Assembly (NCBI GenBank): GCA_028564925.1
Contig: CM053026.1
Location: 131,972,150 to 132,036,149, forward strand
Direction: 5' to 3'
DNA: 64,000 bases
Origin: Lithobates sylvaticus
Taxonomy: Eukaryota > Chordata > Amphibia > Anura > Ranidae
Positions 10,867 to 21,640 of the stretch are shown in pieces (position 1 is the stretch's first letter; the number at the start of each line of letters is the position of its first letter). Made by a program: the position numbers and the translations under genes. The notes beneath the pieces are model-generated. The model ran no database searches, was not told the origin of the DNA, and worked only from the letters and a program-made list of their open reading frames with translations.

Positions 10867-11189
10867 TTTTTTGAGCAGTATATCAAGTTTGAAAACAATT
10901 TCATGTAACATAATGTTGTTTATTTATCCCATTAGGACATCCTGTGTAGTATAGAGAGTCCATATACCAGAGCTAATGTTTTTATAATTGTACTTTCTTT
11001 TTGAAACTTGTAATTTTGTATCAATAAAATATATTTTTTTTTATACCCAATTGACTTATTATGTATTATTGATTTTTTTGTATTTTTTGCTGCCTAAAAG
11101 CCCCTGGGAGTTTGTCTCTGTTTTTGGTTTTGTTACATAATTTGGGGTGAGCAGCACTTTTTTCACCCATATGGATAGTCTGCTCTATC

Positions 11190-11960
11190 TATGAAACACT
11201 GAAGCAAGATGAAATAGTAGAAGAGGGACTAAATACTCCCCCAGCAGCCAGCTTCAGGGGAAGACTAATTGGGCAATGGGGATCATCCCAACCTCCTCCC
11301 GGTTCTTCCACGACCTTCCGGGGCAACTTTTCACTGCCTCCCATGCTACCCGATGGGACAGACAAGATGGCGCTGGCTGCCTCCACCTCCTCAATCCCGA
11401 GTCTGCATGGCTGGCACCCAGGATGCAACAATCCCCGATGGACACAGTTATTTTACCCCCAGCACCCGGCCTCCCAGGTGGTGGCACCACAATCTGGCCT
11501 GGAGTGAGTGGAGCAGCCTGCTGCATAGTAGGAGCGGAGAGTCCAGGAGCCCCTGAAATGATCTGCCCGGGAGTGATTCTGTGGATGCAGGAGAAACTGT
11601 GGGGAATATTAAGGCACTTACTGGCATGGAAGGGGGGCCATAAGCATCCTGTGGTGCTGGAAGAGGGTCTGCAATGGAGTCTGTGCCTCCTGTATCCTCT
11701 GAGTCTCCTCCATGAGGTATCGTGGCCGCCACCTTGGATTGTTCTGGTGCCTGATTTCCAAAGCTGAGCTGGCAGGCGACTTCTCTCCTCTGCTGCTCTC
11801 CTGACAAGCGATGTGATGCCCGGGGGTGTCCACCATGTGGGTCGGTTGTGGGAGATAAGATCCACTCTCGTTTGTTGGCACTGAGGCAGTCACTTGAATC
11901 AAGCCGCCATCTCGGGAGCCGCTACACATGCGCCGCGTGTACAATTTTAAAGCATGACAT
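11190..11960 (-). pseudogene. Possible L1 5'/ORF1 N-terminal debris
   Basis: GC-rich block with overlapping minus-strand frames (11254-11865 and 11448-11807). On the minus strand it holds CCAAGGTGGCGGCCACGATAC and other 'aag(a/g)tggcg' text typical of the start of frog L1 ORF1. No RRM motif is visible. It might instead be part of an unrelated repeat. Confidence 0.3.
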
Positions 11961-12051
11961 ATCAGGTATCTATTTACTCGGTATAACATCATCTTTCACA
12001 ATATACAAAAAAATTGGGCTAATTTAACAGCTTTTTTTAATTTTTTTATTA

Positions 12052-12452
12052 TTAAAGTGTATTTTAAAAAAAAAAAAGCATTTGAAAGACCTCTGCGCAA
12101 AAATATTTGAACAACTGCCATTTTATTCTCTAGGGCCTCTGCTAAAAAATATATATATAATGTTTGGGGGTTCTAAGTAATTTTCTAGCAAAAACTACTG
12201 TTTTTTACAACAATTTACAAGTAAAAAACTGTAAACAACAATTTGCCGCCAGTCACAGCACAGCTGCTGAATAAACGGCACGAGCGAGCCGTTTCTTCAC
12301 AGCGCATGTGCTGATGATGTCGGCACATGCGGATACAGTGAATATCTTTAAACGGTGCAAGTTTAGGAGATGTTCACGGTACCTACAGGTAAGCCTTATT
12401 ATAGGCTTACCTGTAGGTAAAAGTGGTAGTAAAGGGTTTACAAGCACTTTAA
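12052..12452. mobile_element. TTAA-type MITE
   Basis: TTAAAGTG at the left and CACTTTAA at the right lie in inverted orientation on TTAA. Inside is an exact hairpin ACCTACAGGTAAGCC / GGCTTACCTGTAGGT at about 12381-12418. Non-coding. Confidence 0.7.
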
Positions 12453-13729
12453 ACAGTAGAGAAAAGCACATCAGACACAAACAAATACACAAACCTCTAA
12501 TAAAACTTTCTATTTGTTGAGACCCAATCCACACATTTAGATTTACTGGAGTTTTCTTGTAATACGCTCTCCTATTCATAGCATGCAGTTGTGTTTTTAA
12601 AATGTTAGTTACAACCCTTTTTATCTTTGTGTATTGTAGAGCAAAATGCTGGTAGTGGAAGATCAAAAAGGTATGTTCCTATACTGCTACATCGGGCACG
12701 TGTGTTCTTCCTTGCTTGCCGTACAACACTATACATGCAAGTACATTATTCTTGTTTGTACGGAGAATTAAATGCATTGCTTCATTAATAATAAAGTACC
12801 GACAGGGAAAGTATTGTCATATATGGCACTGACATTAGCATGATAGTTTCTTGGTCAGTAGAGAGTTTTGATATAATGCAGTGAATACTTTAAATGGTTT
12901 CATAGTTATTAGAATTTTTGATTCAGTGCTTTACATTTTGAAAAATGGTTTTATCAAGCTTTTTGGGCTCTTCTCATTCAAAGTTTTAGGTTTGCATAAG
13001 CCAAACATGAAAACAGTTATTTACCTCAGTTCACTTTCTCCTATCTGTTTTTACAGAGAAAAAAAAAAAGAGAACGTTCAAGGAACACTTTCCAGCTGTC
13101 AGATGCCTTTTTAAGTCTGTGTCATATACTTTACAGTCTAAAGCATTTATTCAAGCTTTTAAATGTAACCCATTTGAATAATGTAGAAAAAATAATCTCT
13201 TCCATTTACCACAAATGTCAAAATAAAAATGTGTCCAACCTTATCTGGAAATTATATAGATGTCAAAGTTTCTCCCCAGAATCTTAAACACTGTCCAGTA
13301 TACGTGTCCAATATATCAGGATTAGTGTCTGGTGTCAGCCACTTTAAATAATTGCAATTTGCTAGGTGCTGTGTGCTATTTCTCTGAAAAATATCTTGTA
13401 CATTCAAATGCTTTTACTCTCTTCTATGACATGTCAGCATGATGTACAGCAAAGTTGAATTGAAGCTGCAAATGAATGACAGGCAATGTGACATCAAGTT
13501 AGGGAACACCAGATCATCTTTAATGAGTCTCTATGACTCTCAGGGGAGGCTTGCCTTCTTCTACACTTGGAGCGAGGGATATGAACTTTTCTGGGGAAGA
13601 ATGCACCATAAGCATTAATCAATCTTCTTGCCATGTGTGCAAATTTTCTCATGTGCTTTGAAAACACCATATTAATGCTTTCTGAGCCGGATTTAGTGAT
13701 TTGATCACATAGGCCACTTTTTTTATTTG
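12453..13729. other. Low-repeat region, possible host sequence
   Basis: No transposon ends or tandem arrays were seen over about 1.3 kb, which is unusual here. It includes the candidate microexon at 12640-12670. The stretch at about 13480-13715 reads like slowly evolving non-coding DNA (CATATTAATGCTTTCTGAGC), but that is an impression that needs alignment. Confidence 0.3.
12640..12670 (+). CDS. Candidate 31-nt microexon
   Basis: A pyrimidine-rich tract (CCCTTTTTATCTTTGTGTATTGTAG) ends in AG at 12638-12639. It is followed by 31 nt ending AAAAAG and then a canonical donor GTATGT at 12671-12676. Two of three frames are open across it (SKMLVVEDQK or QNAGSGRSK). The gene is not recognised and a chance match to splice consensus remains possible. 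No neighbouring exon was found in the window. Confidence 0.22.
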
Positions 13730-14192
13730 TTAAAGAGGAGCTCCAGTCCGTAAAAAAAAATTAAGTCAGCAGCTACAAATACTGTAGCTGCTGACTTTTA
13801 ATCTAATGACCCTTTCCTGTCCAGGGATCACACGGTGTCACCCCCCCACCCCCGCGCCAAATTGTCAATCGGCTACGAGTGCAGGCACTGGCATTGTAAG
13901 TACGGGAAACCGGCAGTAAAGCCGGTTTCCTACTGCACTTGTGCCAAACACACTGGGCTTTCTAAACGGTCCTGTCATCTTCTGGGACTTGTGTGCATCC
14001 CAGAAAGCAATGGAGGGAAGGAGGAGGGGCCGGGAATTTCATTGATCACCATTCGACGATCTTACCTGGAAGTGGGAGCAGGTATCTGTCAAAACCAGGT
14101 ACCCCCCCCCCCCCCCCAAAAAAAGTGTCAAATGTGGCAGTGGAGGGTGCAAACAAGCGGAGCTTTACCTTATGGGTGGACTACTTTTTAGA
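13730..14192. mobile_element. TTAA-type MITE
   Basis: It begins TTAAAGAGGAGCTCCAGTCC, followed by a hairpin AGTCAGCAGCTAC / GTAGCTGCTGACT (about 13767-13799). The body is GC-rich with a poly(C) run at 14101-14116. The right end is diverged, so the boundary is approximate. Confidence 0.55.
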
Positions 14193-14899
14193 GACATAAC
14201 TCTGTTGCCTTGCTCATTCAGGTCAAGAGGGTAATTTTAAAGCCAACACTTCTAGCCCCAGTTAAAATCATCTTTACAACTGTAACCCCAATCCCAGCTT
14301 CCCCTTAACTTCTGGCTCTATGGCAGCTGCAACAAAATACTATGTGTCAACTGGTGCTAGGAATTCTAGCAAGTGATGATGTCACTCCCGACCGGCTGCT
14401 AGGCTGGAGCATTATGTTATGGGAGGAGGTAACAGGCTACCCATATCTGGGGCACCAGATTTTTTTTAGTAAGTTTTTATTACATTTTCACATATTTAAC
14501 GTTTAAGAATTAGTTATTAAACACTATGCACACATACAGTCACGAGGTACAGTATAACGTCAAACATAACAGTATCCAAAATTGTGGATACAATCTATTG
14601 CTTACTCCTTACTTCTACAAAGTGCATTGAATAAAAGAAAAAGATGCGTGGATTTAGTGTTGTGGTGCACTGCCCCAATTTTATATATGCACTTTCCAGC
14701 ATTACAGTGAATAATGGTATGAAATCATGATGAATGGAAACAATGGCTGTTGTTGGTTAAGACTCTATGCTAATGCAGAATGGTCCAGGCCATGGCATTT
14801 TTCACTCTCTCTGGATGTGAAACATTGATAATGGAGAAGACAAGAAAAGCATTGATGGCTTTGGACTAGTGTTGGCAGATAGTTAAAAAAATGTACTGG
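14193..14899. other. No recognisable feature
   Basis: AT-rich sequence between a MITE and L1 debris. Part of it may be L1 5' sequence, but nothing supports this directly. Confidence 0.3.
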
Positions 14900-15960
14900 A
14901 GGCATGGCCTGGCCACACACGAGAATGGCCACCTTAACATGTAGCTACGCTCCTCCACAGAGCTACTCGGCGGCATCCAGCGACCCATCTGAGCTCCTCA
15001 TCCCCCACAGAGGGGAAGCTGACACCCTGCATCCCCAAGAGTATGACCCGCGGAAGTTCCAGCTCAAAAGTATTGCAGAAACTACTAAAATTTTACATAA
15101 GGGTCTCTAAGCCACCAGCCCAAGATGGCGCCGGCCAGGACGGAGCTCACTCACCGTGGACAACACAGTCTATGCCTGCACCAAACAAGGATCCTATCTC
15201 GGACATGGAGGAGACAGAAGAGCAGCAACCCCAGCCAGCCTCCTCCCCTGCAAACAGAGGTAAGAGGTCTGAAAACTCCCCAGCTCACTCTACCACAAAG
15301 CCACCCCCTGTGGAGCGGCAGCATGGTGCTGAGCTCCGTAGTGCCATGGCAGCTGACATACCCACCACATCTCTAGCAGCATATACAACCACAGATAATC
15401 CTGCTTCAGAACATACAATAAAGCGATGCTGCTCTCCCTACAAGCTGACGTGCAAAAAGAATACAGATCCTCCATTAATCATCTACTTGACAGAGTGGAT
15501 AACCTAGAGGACCGTACTGACCACATTGAGCAGCACCTAGTAGCAGCTACCATAGCCCATAACACCATTGTAGACTTGCAGGATTAACACTCAGAGACTA
15601 TCCAACAACTGCGTCTGAAAATGATCAGAAAATGGTCAAGCTGTAGGACCGCTCCAGGGGGAACAACATTAAAATTAGAGGAGTACCAGATGCAATAACG
15701 CCTGCTGAGATAGTCCCATATGTAAACCAATTATTCCGCAAAATCCTACCGACAAGACCTCCTCATTGACAGAGCCCACAGGATTCATAAACCACAGCAC
15801 CTGCCTGAATCCATGCCTAGGGATATTCTGGCCTGAATCCATTTTTCCACTCTAAAGAGCAAATCATGAGAGCAGCCAGATCTATGCGCAACCTAACTGA
15901 ACTGTTCTCCAAAATAACACTCTATGTACTGTACTGTACATATCACTCTGGCTGCAATAG
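14900..15960 (+). pseudogene. L1/Tx1-type LINE ORF1 remnant
   Basis: ORF1 of L1 encodes an RNA-binding chaperone with a coiled coil, an RRM and a C-terminal domain. Here a Pro/Ser-rich N-terminal part is open at 15043-15507. The RRM signature DRSRGNNIKIRGVPD is encoded from 15647, followed by LIDRAHRIHKPQHLPESMP in another frame and KEQIMRAARSMRNL at about 15857-15892. The reading frame is broken at least twice and there is a stop after DLQD near 15586. No ORF2 follows; the copy ends where the next element begins near 16000. The L1 assignment is firm because of the RRM text, while the exact clade is not. Confidence 0.75.
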
Positions 15961-16300
15961 GAAAATGTCACATTTTCCTATAGCAGCGAGCACGAGAAAT
16001 AAGCGACTATGTCGCCTCTCTAATAATAAAACCTGCATGCCTTCAGGGGCATACCAGGCACTTAGGTCTGGTACGGATTTTAAGGGGAACCCCCTACACC
16101 GAAAAAACGGCGTGGGGGTCCCCCCACAATCGATACCAGACCCTTATCCGAGCACGCAGCCTGGCCGGTCAGGAAAGGGGGTGGGGACGAGCGAGCCCGG
16201 TCTCCTCCGTCCTTCTTCCCTCTTCTCTCTTCTTCCGATGTTGACATGATGCTCTCTCCCGTGGTCACCGGGTGATGTCACATGGTGACCCCGCCCCTTA

Positions 16301-16341
16301 TGACGTCACAGTCCCGGGGGCATGCTGGGACTGTGACGTCA
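16301..16341. promoter_or_regulatory. Mirrored pair of CRE sites in a hairpin
   Basis: TGACGTCA occurs at 16301-16308 and again at 16334-16341, at the ends of a near-perfect stem (CACAGTCCC / GGGACTGTG). TGACGTCA is the palindromic CREB/ATF site. The centre of the palindrome at 21.6-23.7 kb carries decayed versions (TGACATCA), which suggests a conserved promoter-like core of this element group. Function is inferred. Confidence 0.4.
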
Positions 16342-16380
16342 TTATGGGTGCCCGTGAGATATAGCTAAACTGTATGCAGT

Positions 16381-16383
<3 letters not shown>

Positions 16384-16420
<37 letters not shown>

Positions 16421-16428
16421 GAGACTGG

Positions 16429-16489
<61 letters not shown>

Positions 16490-16500
16490 TACATATATAT
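16384..16500. repeat. (TA)n microsatellite tracts
   Basis: Two nearly pure TA runs (about 16384-16417 and 16433-16479) flank CACGAGACTGGCTG. They create spurious Tyr/Ile frames. Confidence 0.9.
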
Positions 16501-16617
16501 ATATTAAATACACTGCAGCTAACTGAATCACCTGCCTGCCTGAAGTATATTAGAAACAGTACACCAGGAATGGCCTGCAGTCAGATCTAGCTAAACTGGA
16601 TACAGTGTATATATATA

Positions 16618-18228
16618 CAGTATCTCACAAAGTGAGTACAGCCCTCACATTTTTTTAAATATTTTATTATATATTTTCAGGTGACAACACTGAAGAAATG
16701 ACACTTGCTTGTAAAGTAGTGAGTGTACAGCTGGTATAACAGTGTAAATTTGCTGTCCCCTCAATATAACTCAACACAGAGCCTTTAATGTCTAAACCTC
16801 TGGCAACAAAAGTGAGTACACCCCTAATTGAAAATGTCTAAATTGGGCCAAAAGTGTCAATATCTAGTGTGGCCACCATTATTTTCCAGTACTGCCTTAA
16901 CCTTCTTGGGCATGGAGTTCACCAGAGCTTCACAGGTTGCCACTGGAGTCCTCTTCCACTCCTCCATGATGACATCACAGAGCTGGTGGATGTTAGAGAC
17001 CTTGCGCTCCTCCACCTTCGGTTTGAGGATGTCCCCCAGATGCTCAATAGGGTTTAGGTCTGGAGACATGCTTGGCCATTCCATCACATTTACCCTCAGC
17101 TTCTTTAGCAAGGCAGTGGTCGTCAAGGATGCATGTTTGGGGTTGTTATCATGTTGGAATACTGCCCTGCAGCCCAGTCTCCGAAGGGAGGGGACCATGC
17201 TCTGCTTCAGTATGTCACAGTACATATTGGCATTCATGGTTCTCTCAATGAACTGTAGCTCCCCAGTGTCGGCAGCACTCATGCAGCCCCAGGCCATGAC
17301 ACTCCCACCACCATGCTTGACTGTAGGCACGACACACTTGTCTTTGTACTCCTCACCTGGTTGCCGCCACACGCTTGTCACCATCTGAACCAAATACATT
17401 TATCTTGGTCTCATTAGACCACAGGACATGGTTCCAGTAATCCATGTCCTTAGTCTGCTTGTCTTCAGCAAACTGTTTGCGGGCTTTCCTGTGCATCATC
17501 TTTAGAAGAGGCTTCCTTCTGGGACGACAACCATGCAGACCAATTTGATGCAGTGTGCGGCGTATGGTCTGAGCACTGACAGGCTGACCCCCCAATGCTG
17601 GCAGCACTCATACGTCGATTTCCAAAAGACAATCTCTGGATATGCCGCTGAGCATGTGCACTCAACTTCTTTGGTCGACCATGGCAAGACTTGTTCTGAG
17701 TGGAACCTGTCCTGTTAAACCGCTGTATGGTCTTGGCCACCGTGCTGCAGCTCAGTTTCAGGGTCTTGGCAATCTTCTTATAGCCTAGGCCATCTTTATG
17801 TAGAGCAACAATTCTTTTTTTTCAGATCCTCAGAGAGTTCTTTGCCATGAGGTGCCCTGTTGAACTTCCAGTGACCAGTATTAGAGAGTAAGAGTGATAA
17901 CACAAAATTGAATACACCTGCTCCCCATTCACACCTGAGACCTTGTAACACTAACGAGTCACATGACACCGGGGAGGGAAAATGGCTAATTGGGCCCAAT
18001 TTGGACATTTTCACTTAGGGGTGTACTCACTTTTGTTGCCAGGGGTTTAGACATTAATGGCTCTGTGTTGAGTTATTTTGAGGGGACAGCAAATTTACAC
18101 TGTTATACAAGCTGTACACTCACTACTTTACATTGTAGCAAAGTGTAATTTCTTCAGTGTTGTCACATGAAAAGATATAATAACATATTTACAAAAATGT
18201 GAGGGGTGTACTCACTTTTGTGAGATAC

Positions 18229-18230
<2 letters not shown>
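16618..18230 (-). mobile_element. Tc1/mariner transposon with long terminal inverted repeats
   Basis: The ends CAGTATCTCACAAAGTGAG and CTCACTTTTGTGAGATACTG are inverted. Similarity between the two ends extends over roughly 230 bp (GTGAGTACA and GGGGTGTACTCACTTTTGTTGCC occur at both ends). The element sits in a TA-rich tract, consistent with TA target duplication. It encodes a degraded transposase on the minus strand. Related elements with the 'GTGAGTACACCCCT' terminus occur widely in fish and frogs (family knowledge). Confidence 0.92.
16857..17858 (-). pseudogene. Tc1 transposase, inactivated
   Basis: DDE-type transposase that would cut and rejoin the element ends in the nucleus. The HTH region reads MAKTIQRFNRTG from 17740. 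The catalytic core follows: the first aspartate motif reads VLWSNETK instead of WSDETK (codon at 17413-17415), so catalytic Asp is Asn. The second motif FQHDNNPKHAS and the NPIEHL motif are present. The frame is shifted at least twice (about 17350-17400 and 17465-17607), and the usual start (ATGGCACCTCATGG) reads AGGGCACCTCATGG. It is dead by several independent lesions. Confidence 0.92.
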
Positions 18231-18294
<64 letters not shown>

Positions 18295-18340
18295 CAAGCC
18301 TGGATGTATATATATATACTAAATACACTGCAGCTAACTG
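18231..18340. repeat. (TA)n microsatellite
   Basis: A run of about 54 bp of TA follows the Tc1 right end, then resumes as TATATATATATAC at about 18307. Confidence 0.9.
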
Positions 18341-18722
18341 AATCGCCTGCCTGCTCAACCTAAATGAAATGACACTCTCTCTCGGTCAACACCAGCAACA
18401 CACTACAGAGGGCCGATGTGTCGGCGGCCTTATATAGTGTGGGCCGTGGACTTAACCCCCTGAGCCATAATTGTCCAAAGGCACCCTGACTTTGGCCAAT
18501 TATGGCTCTCTTTGCTGACGGTGCTGTGATTGGCCAAAGCCTCATAGTGCATGCTTGGCCAATCATCAGACAGCATTGCACTGCGATGTCCCAATGCATT
18601 ATGGGGTGTGACACGCCACTCGAATTTGAAGTCAAATTTGATGTTTGAACTTTGACGAACGATCGAACAGCCAGTGTTCGAGTCAAACTCATGTTCGACC
18701 CGAACGTAAAGCTCATCCCTAT

Positions 18723-19236
18723 CCACCAAATATGGCTGATAATTCCTTATTATGAAGGCTTGTAAGATATACTTTCATTCTAGTTTGTTATTTTTTTGTG
18801 CATTGCAGCAGGTAGTTCATCCTCAAGTACATGTACACAGGTAGCAATTCAGGAGGTAAGTCAAATCTTGGGACATCAGCTATAAATCTTCCTGAGTTGC
18901 CTCAAGGCAAACATCTACTTTGGTGGGGATTTACTGGGATGTGATCCTGGGTAAGGTGGCTCCCCATTGTTGAAGGAGCCGTTATTTCTGGCATTTATGA
19001 TGGATATACAATACAATAAAGGAGCAGACTTTTATGAGTGCTGACCAGCTGTAAAGCTCTAAGTCCACCATCCACACCCTTGCTCTTCCAGGCCACTTAT
19101 AGTACTGGTTTCTCTGACCACTGATCTTTGTGCCCACATGGCTTTTTACGCATTGTTAGAATTAATGTGGTTTTAATTTAATATGAAAAAAAAATGGTAT
19201 TCTTTACTAATGTTTAAATGAAAGCACTACATGCTA
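18723..19236. other. Low-repeat sequence, nothing recognised
   Basis: No transposon ends or persuasive frames. It lies directly upstream of the first copy of the duplicated octamer segment. Confidence 0.3.
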
Positions 19237-19472
19237 TATGCAAATATTAGAATTCTATATATGTGTTTTACTTTGGGATGTTATGGAACAGTCTTTGGAC
19301 TATAGTATTCGAATGTCCTTGGAAGGTTTTGTTACACAGTCTTGGACAGACAGTTGGTCTCCTAGTAATGTACAGCAGAGCGTTACAGGCTGTGTGTCAC
19401 TACTGAGCTGATAAGGTGTTCTATAATAACATTAAAAAAATGTTTCTTGTAATTGTTGATATGCAGTTTGTA
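19237..19472. repeat. Duplicated single-copy-like segment, copy 1
   Basis: Shares long collinear similarity with 24810-25060: GATGTTATGGAACAGTCT, AATGTCCTTGGA(A/G)GGTTTTGTT, CAGTCTTGGACAGACA and GCTGATAAGGTGTT. Both copies open with the octamer ATGCAAAT (here 19238-19245), followed within about 12 bp by TATATA (19256-19261). No long ORF. It could be a diverged tandem duplication of a host promoter, a non-coding RNA gene or an old repeat. Confidence 0.6.
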
Positions 19473-19539
19473 TGCAGCTGGCAATGTCAAAGTCCCCCAC
19501 ATGCTAAATTTTCCACTTAACTCTCTTTAACATTGTTGT

Positions 19540-20422
19540 TTAACCACTTCAGCCCCGAAAGGATTTGCCCCTTTAATGACCAGGCCATTTTTTGTGATAC
19601 GACACTACGTCGCTTTAACTGACAATTGCATGGTCGTGCAACGTTGTACCCAAACAAAATCCTTTTTTTCCCCACAAATAGAGCTTTCTTTTGGCAGTAT
19701 TTAATCACCTTTGCTTTTTTTTTTTTGCGCTATAAAACAAAAAACTCTTTTTTTTTTTAAACTTTCTGCTATAATACATATCCCAAAAAAATATAGAAAA
19801 CAATTTTATTTATCAGTTTAGGCCAATATGTATTCTTCTACATATTGTTGGTAAAAGAAAAAAACGCAATAGGTGTATATTGATTGGTTTGCGCGTCTAC
19901 AAACTCTGGGATCGATTTAGGAACTTTTTAAAAAAAATAATGTTTTTACTGGTAATGGCGGCAACCTGTGATTTTTAGTGGGACTGCAACATTGTGGTTG
20001 ACAAATCTGACCCTAAATGACACTTTTTGGGGACCAGTGACAATATTACATTGTTCAGTGCTATAAAAACGCACTGATCAATGTATAATGGCAATAAAGG
20101 GGTTAAATGTGTTCACTCAGCGTGTTCTAACTTTAGGGGGGATGGGCTGCCTGGGACATGATAGAGATCACTGTTCCCAATCACTGGGAACAGCAGATCT
20201 TTGAGATGTCCCCAGTCAGAAAAGGGATAAGCCTTATTTACAAAGGCAGATCCCCGTTCTGCCTTTGTGTACAGCGATCACGGGTGGCCAGTGGACATCG
20301 AGTCCACCGGACCCACGCGCCCACAATCTCACATGAATGTACCGACGTACGGGTACTTTGATTCGCGCAGGAGAGCCGACCTGCCGCATTATAAGTGCGG
20401 TGGCTGGTCGGCAAGTGGTTAA
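19540..20422. mobile_element. piggyBac-like TTAA element, copy 1
   Basis: It starts TTAACCACTTCAGCCCC and ends GGCAAGTGGTTAA, with TTAA at both borders and inverted CCACTT/AAGTGG. The internal text GTCGCTTTAACTGACAATTG and CACAAATAGAGCTTTCTTTTGG is shared with the copies at 42924-43857 (reversed) and 49726-50667. Non-autonomous; no transposase. Confidence 0.85.
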
Positions 20423-20833
20423 CTAACCTGATTGCTAAGAGTGAAGGACTGAAGTTAAGGGAAATTGACTATTTCCAGATAAAATAGAGACAAACTGATT
20501 GAAATACTTGCAAATAAATTACATTTTAATTCTCTGGTGAATACAGGGGCAGTGCAAACTATACAAATTGCTGACCCAGTCTGGACCCACAATACAAATC
20601 CCAGGGGGTCTAGCTGGCAAGGTAACATTACACCAAGAGACAGAAATGCTTCCTGTATAAATTATTCCCTTAAGGAGTGTTTCTTTTAAGTGACAGTTCT
20701 GTGTAATTTTTGGGGAAGAGCCCTCCCCCTGCAAACTACAGAGGGTATGCAGTTAGACATGAAGATAAAGGCCAGGATTTACGCTTATTTCATTTTATTT
20801 ATCATGGCAATTAATGCCCATCCACCCTGCCAG
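20423..20833. other. No recognisable feature
   Basis: Short unique stretch between two TTAA-bordered elements; no persuasive coding frame. Confidence 0.3.
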
Positions 20834-21285
20834 TTAAGCCTCGTACACACGGTGCGATTGTTAGCCAACCGAGTGTCTGATTTTTGTCTTAAGGGTGTGT
20901 GCCAGGATCTTGTGTGGCATACTAACGGTACACAATTATTGTGCAACAAACACGAACGTAGTGACGTACTACGCATAATTTAAGTTCTTGAGCGCCACCC
21001 TTTGGGCCCCTTCTGCTAATTTTGTGTTTGGTGAGTTTGGTGTGATTCCAAGCATGTGTGTTTGTACTTTCGAATTTTGTGTGATGGATTTGTGTACTGA
21101 CCATACGAAAATCTGACGTCAAACTGTAGTCCGCCGACAATTTACTAGCCTACCATCCAACATTGGTTGGCCGAAAGTTGTACAACAATTGTCAAAAGGA
21201 GCGTACTAACTGTAAGATTTTAGGAAACCAGTCTGCCAACAGACAATCCCCTGCCAACAATCATACCATGTGTACGAGGCTTTAA
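20834..21285. mobile_element. TTAA-bordered MITE, AAGCCTCGTACACACGGT ends
   Basis: The left end TTAAGCCTCGTACACACGGT and the right end ACCATGTGTACGAGGCTTTAA are inverted repeats of about 18 bp. TTAA borders both sides. The GTACACACGG core resembles the other MITE family in the window, but the outer bases and internal sequence differ. Confidence 0.75.
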
Positions 21286-21640
21286 AGCCCGTAAAAAATG
21301 TCTACAGGTGAGGTGAAGGTGTTCAGTTGGGTTTTTTAGTCCCCTTGTTTAGTAATGTCTGGTACCCACCTTTTTTCCTTCACCTTTCAATGCAGACAGC
21401 TTACCTGGTTCCAGTTACCTCAAGGGAAAAATGATGAGACCTTTTGCTTTTGAAGTACTTTGATAATTTATTGCTATTTTGTTACTCAGAAAAAAATAAT
21501 GGACCTGGCAACTGAAAGTCTGCCATTGTTAGAACCATATTATCAAAAATGCAGAGGGCTTTTTTGGAAATAGTGGGCTGCTGTCATCAGTGGATTCCCT
21601 GAATGCCATCTATTGCTGTCCTATATATATGTTGATAAAT
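21286..21640. other. No recognisable feature
   Basis: AT-rich stretch, no coding or repeat signature. Confidence 0.3.

Larger units (their letters stand above)
9880..11160. mobile_element. Fold-back element, Penelope-like affinity suspected
   Basis: Sequence from about 10063-10425 is the reverse complement, with some divergence, of about 10700-11043. Weaker pairing continues outward. Landmarks occur once in each arm in mirror image: ATATATTTTATTGATACAAA, GACATCCTGTGTAG/CTACACAGGATGTC and CCCCTGAGGAAGATTT. An extra unpaired block of about 190 bp precedes a tight central hairpin. The CTGAGGAAG...CGCGTTGGG text resembles hammerhead cores of Penelope-like elements (separate entries). No protein-coding remains were seen. 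The outer limits are uncertain. Confidence 0.6.
16046..18722. mobile_element. GGGATGAGC-family element split by Tc1
   Basis: The right end ...AAAGCTCATCCC (18711-18719) matches the terminus GGGATGAGC of the large palindrome at 60553-63266. The left part (about 16046-16270) carries the TGGTACGGATTTTAAGGGGAACC module that is also present in the palindromes at 21.6 and 60.5 kb. A unit of about 180 bp containing (TA)n and CACTGCAGCTAACTGAATC is repeated at about 16360-16600 and 18300-18360. A Tc1 transposon sits in the second (TA)n tract. The left terminus was not located. Confidence 0.55.

Noticed and set aside
11254-11865. 203-residue minus-strand frame
   Set aside because: No domain or motif was recognised. 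It is listed only as possible L1 debris because of the composition.
16298-16531. Tyr/Ile repeat protein on the minus strand
   Set aside because: Direct translation of a (TA)n microsatellite.
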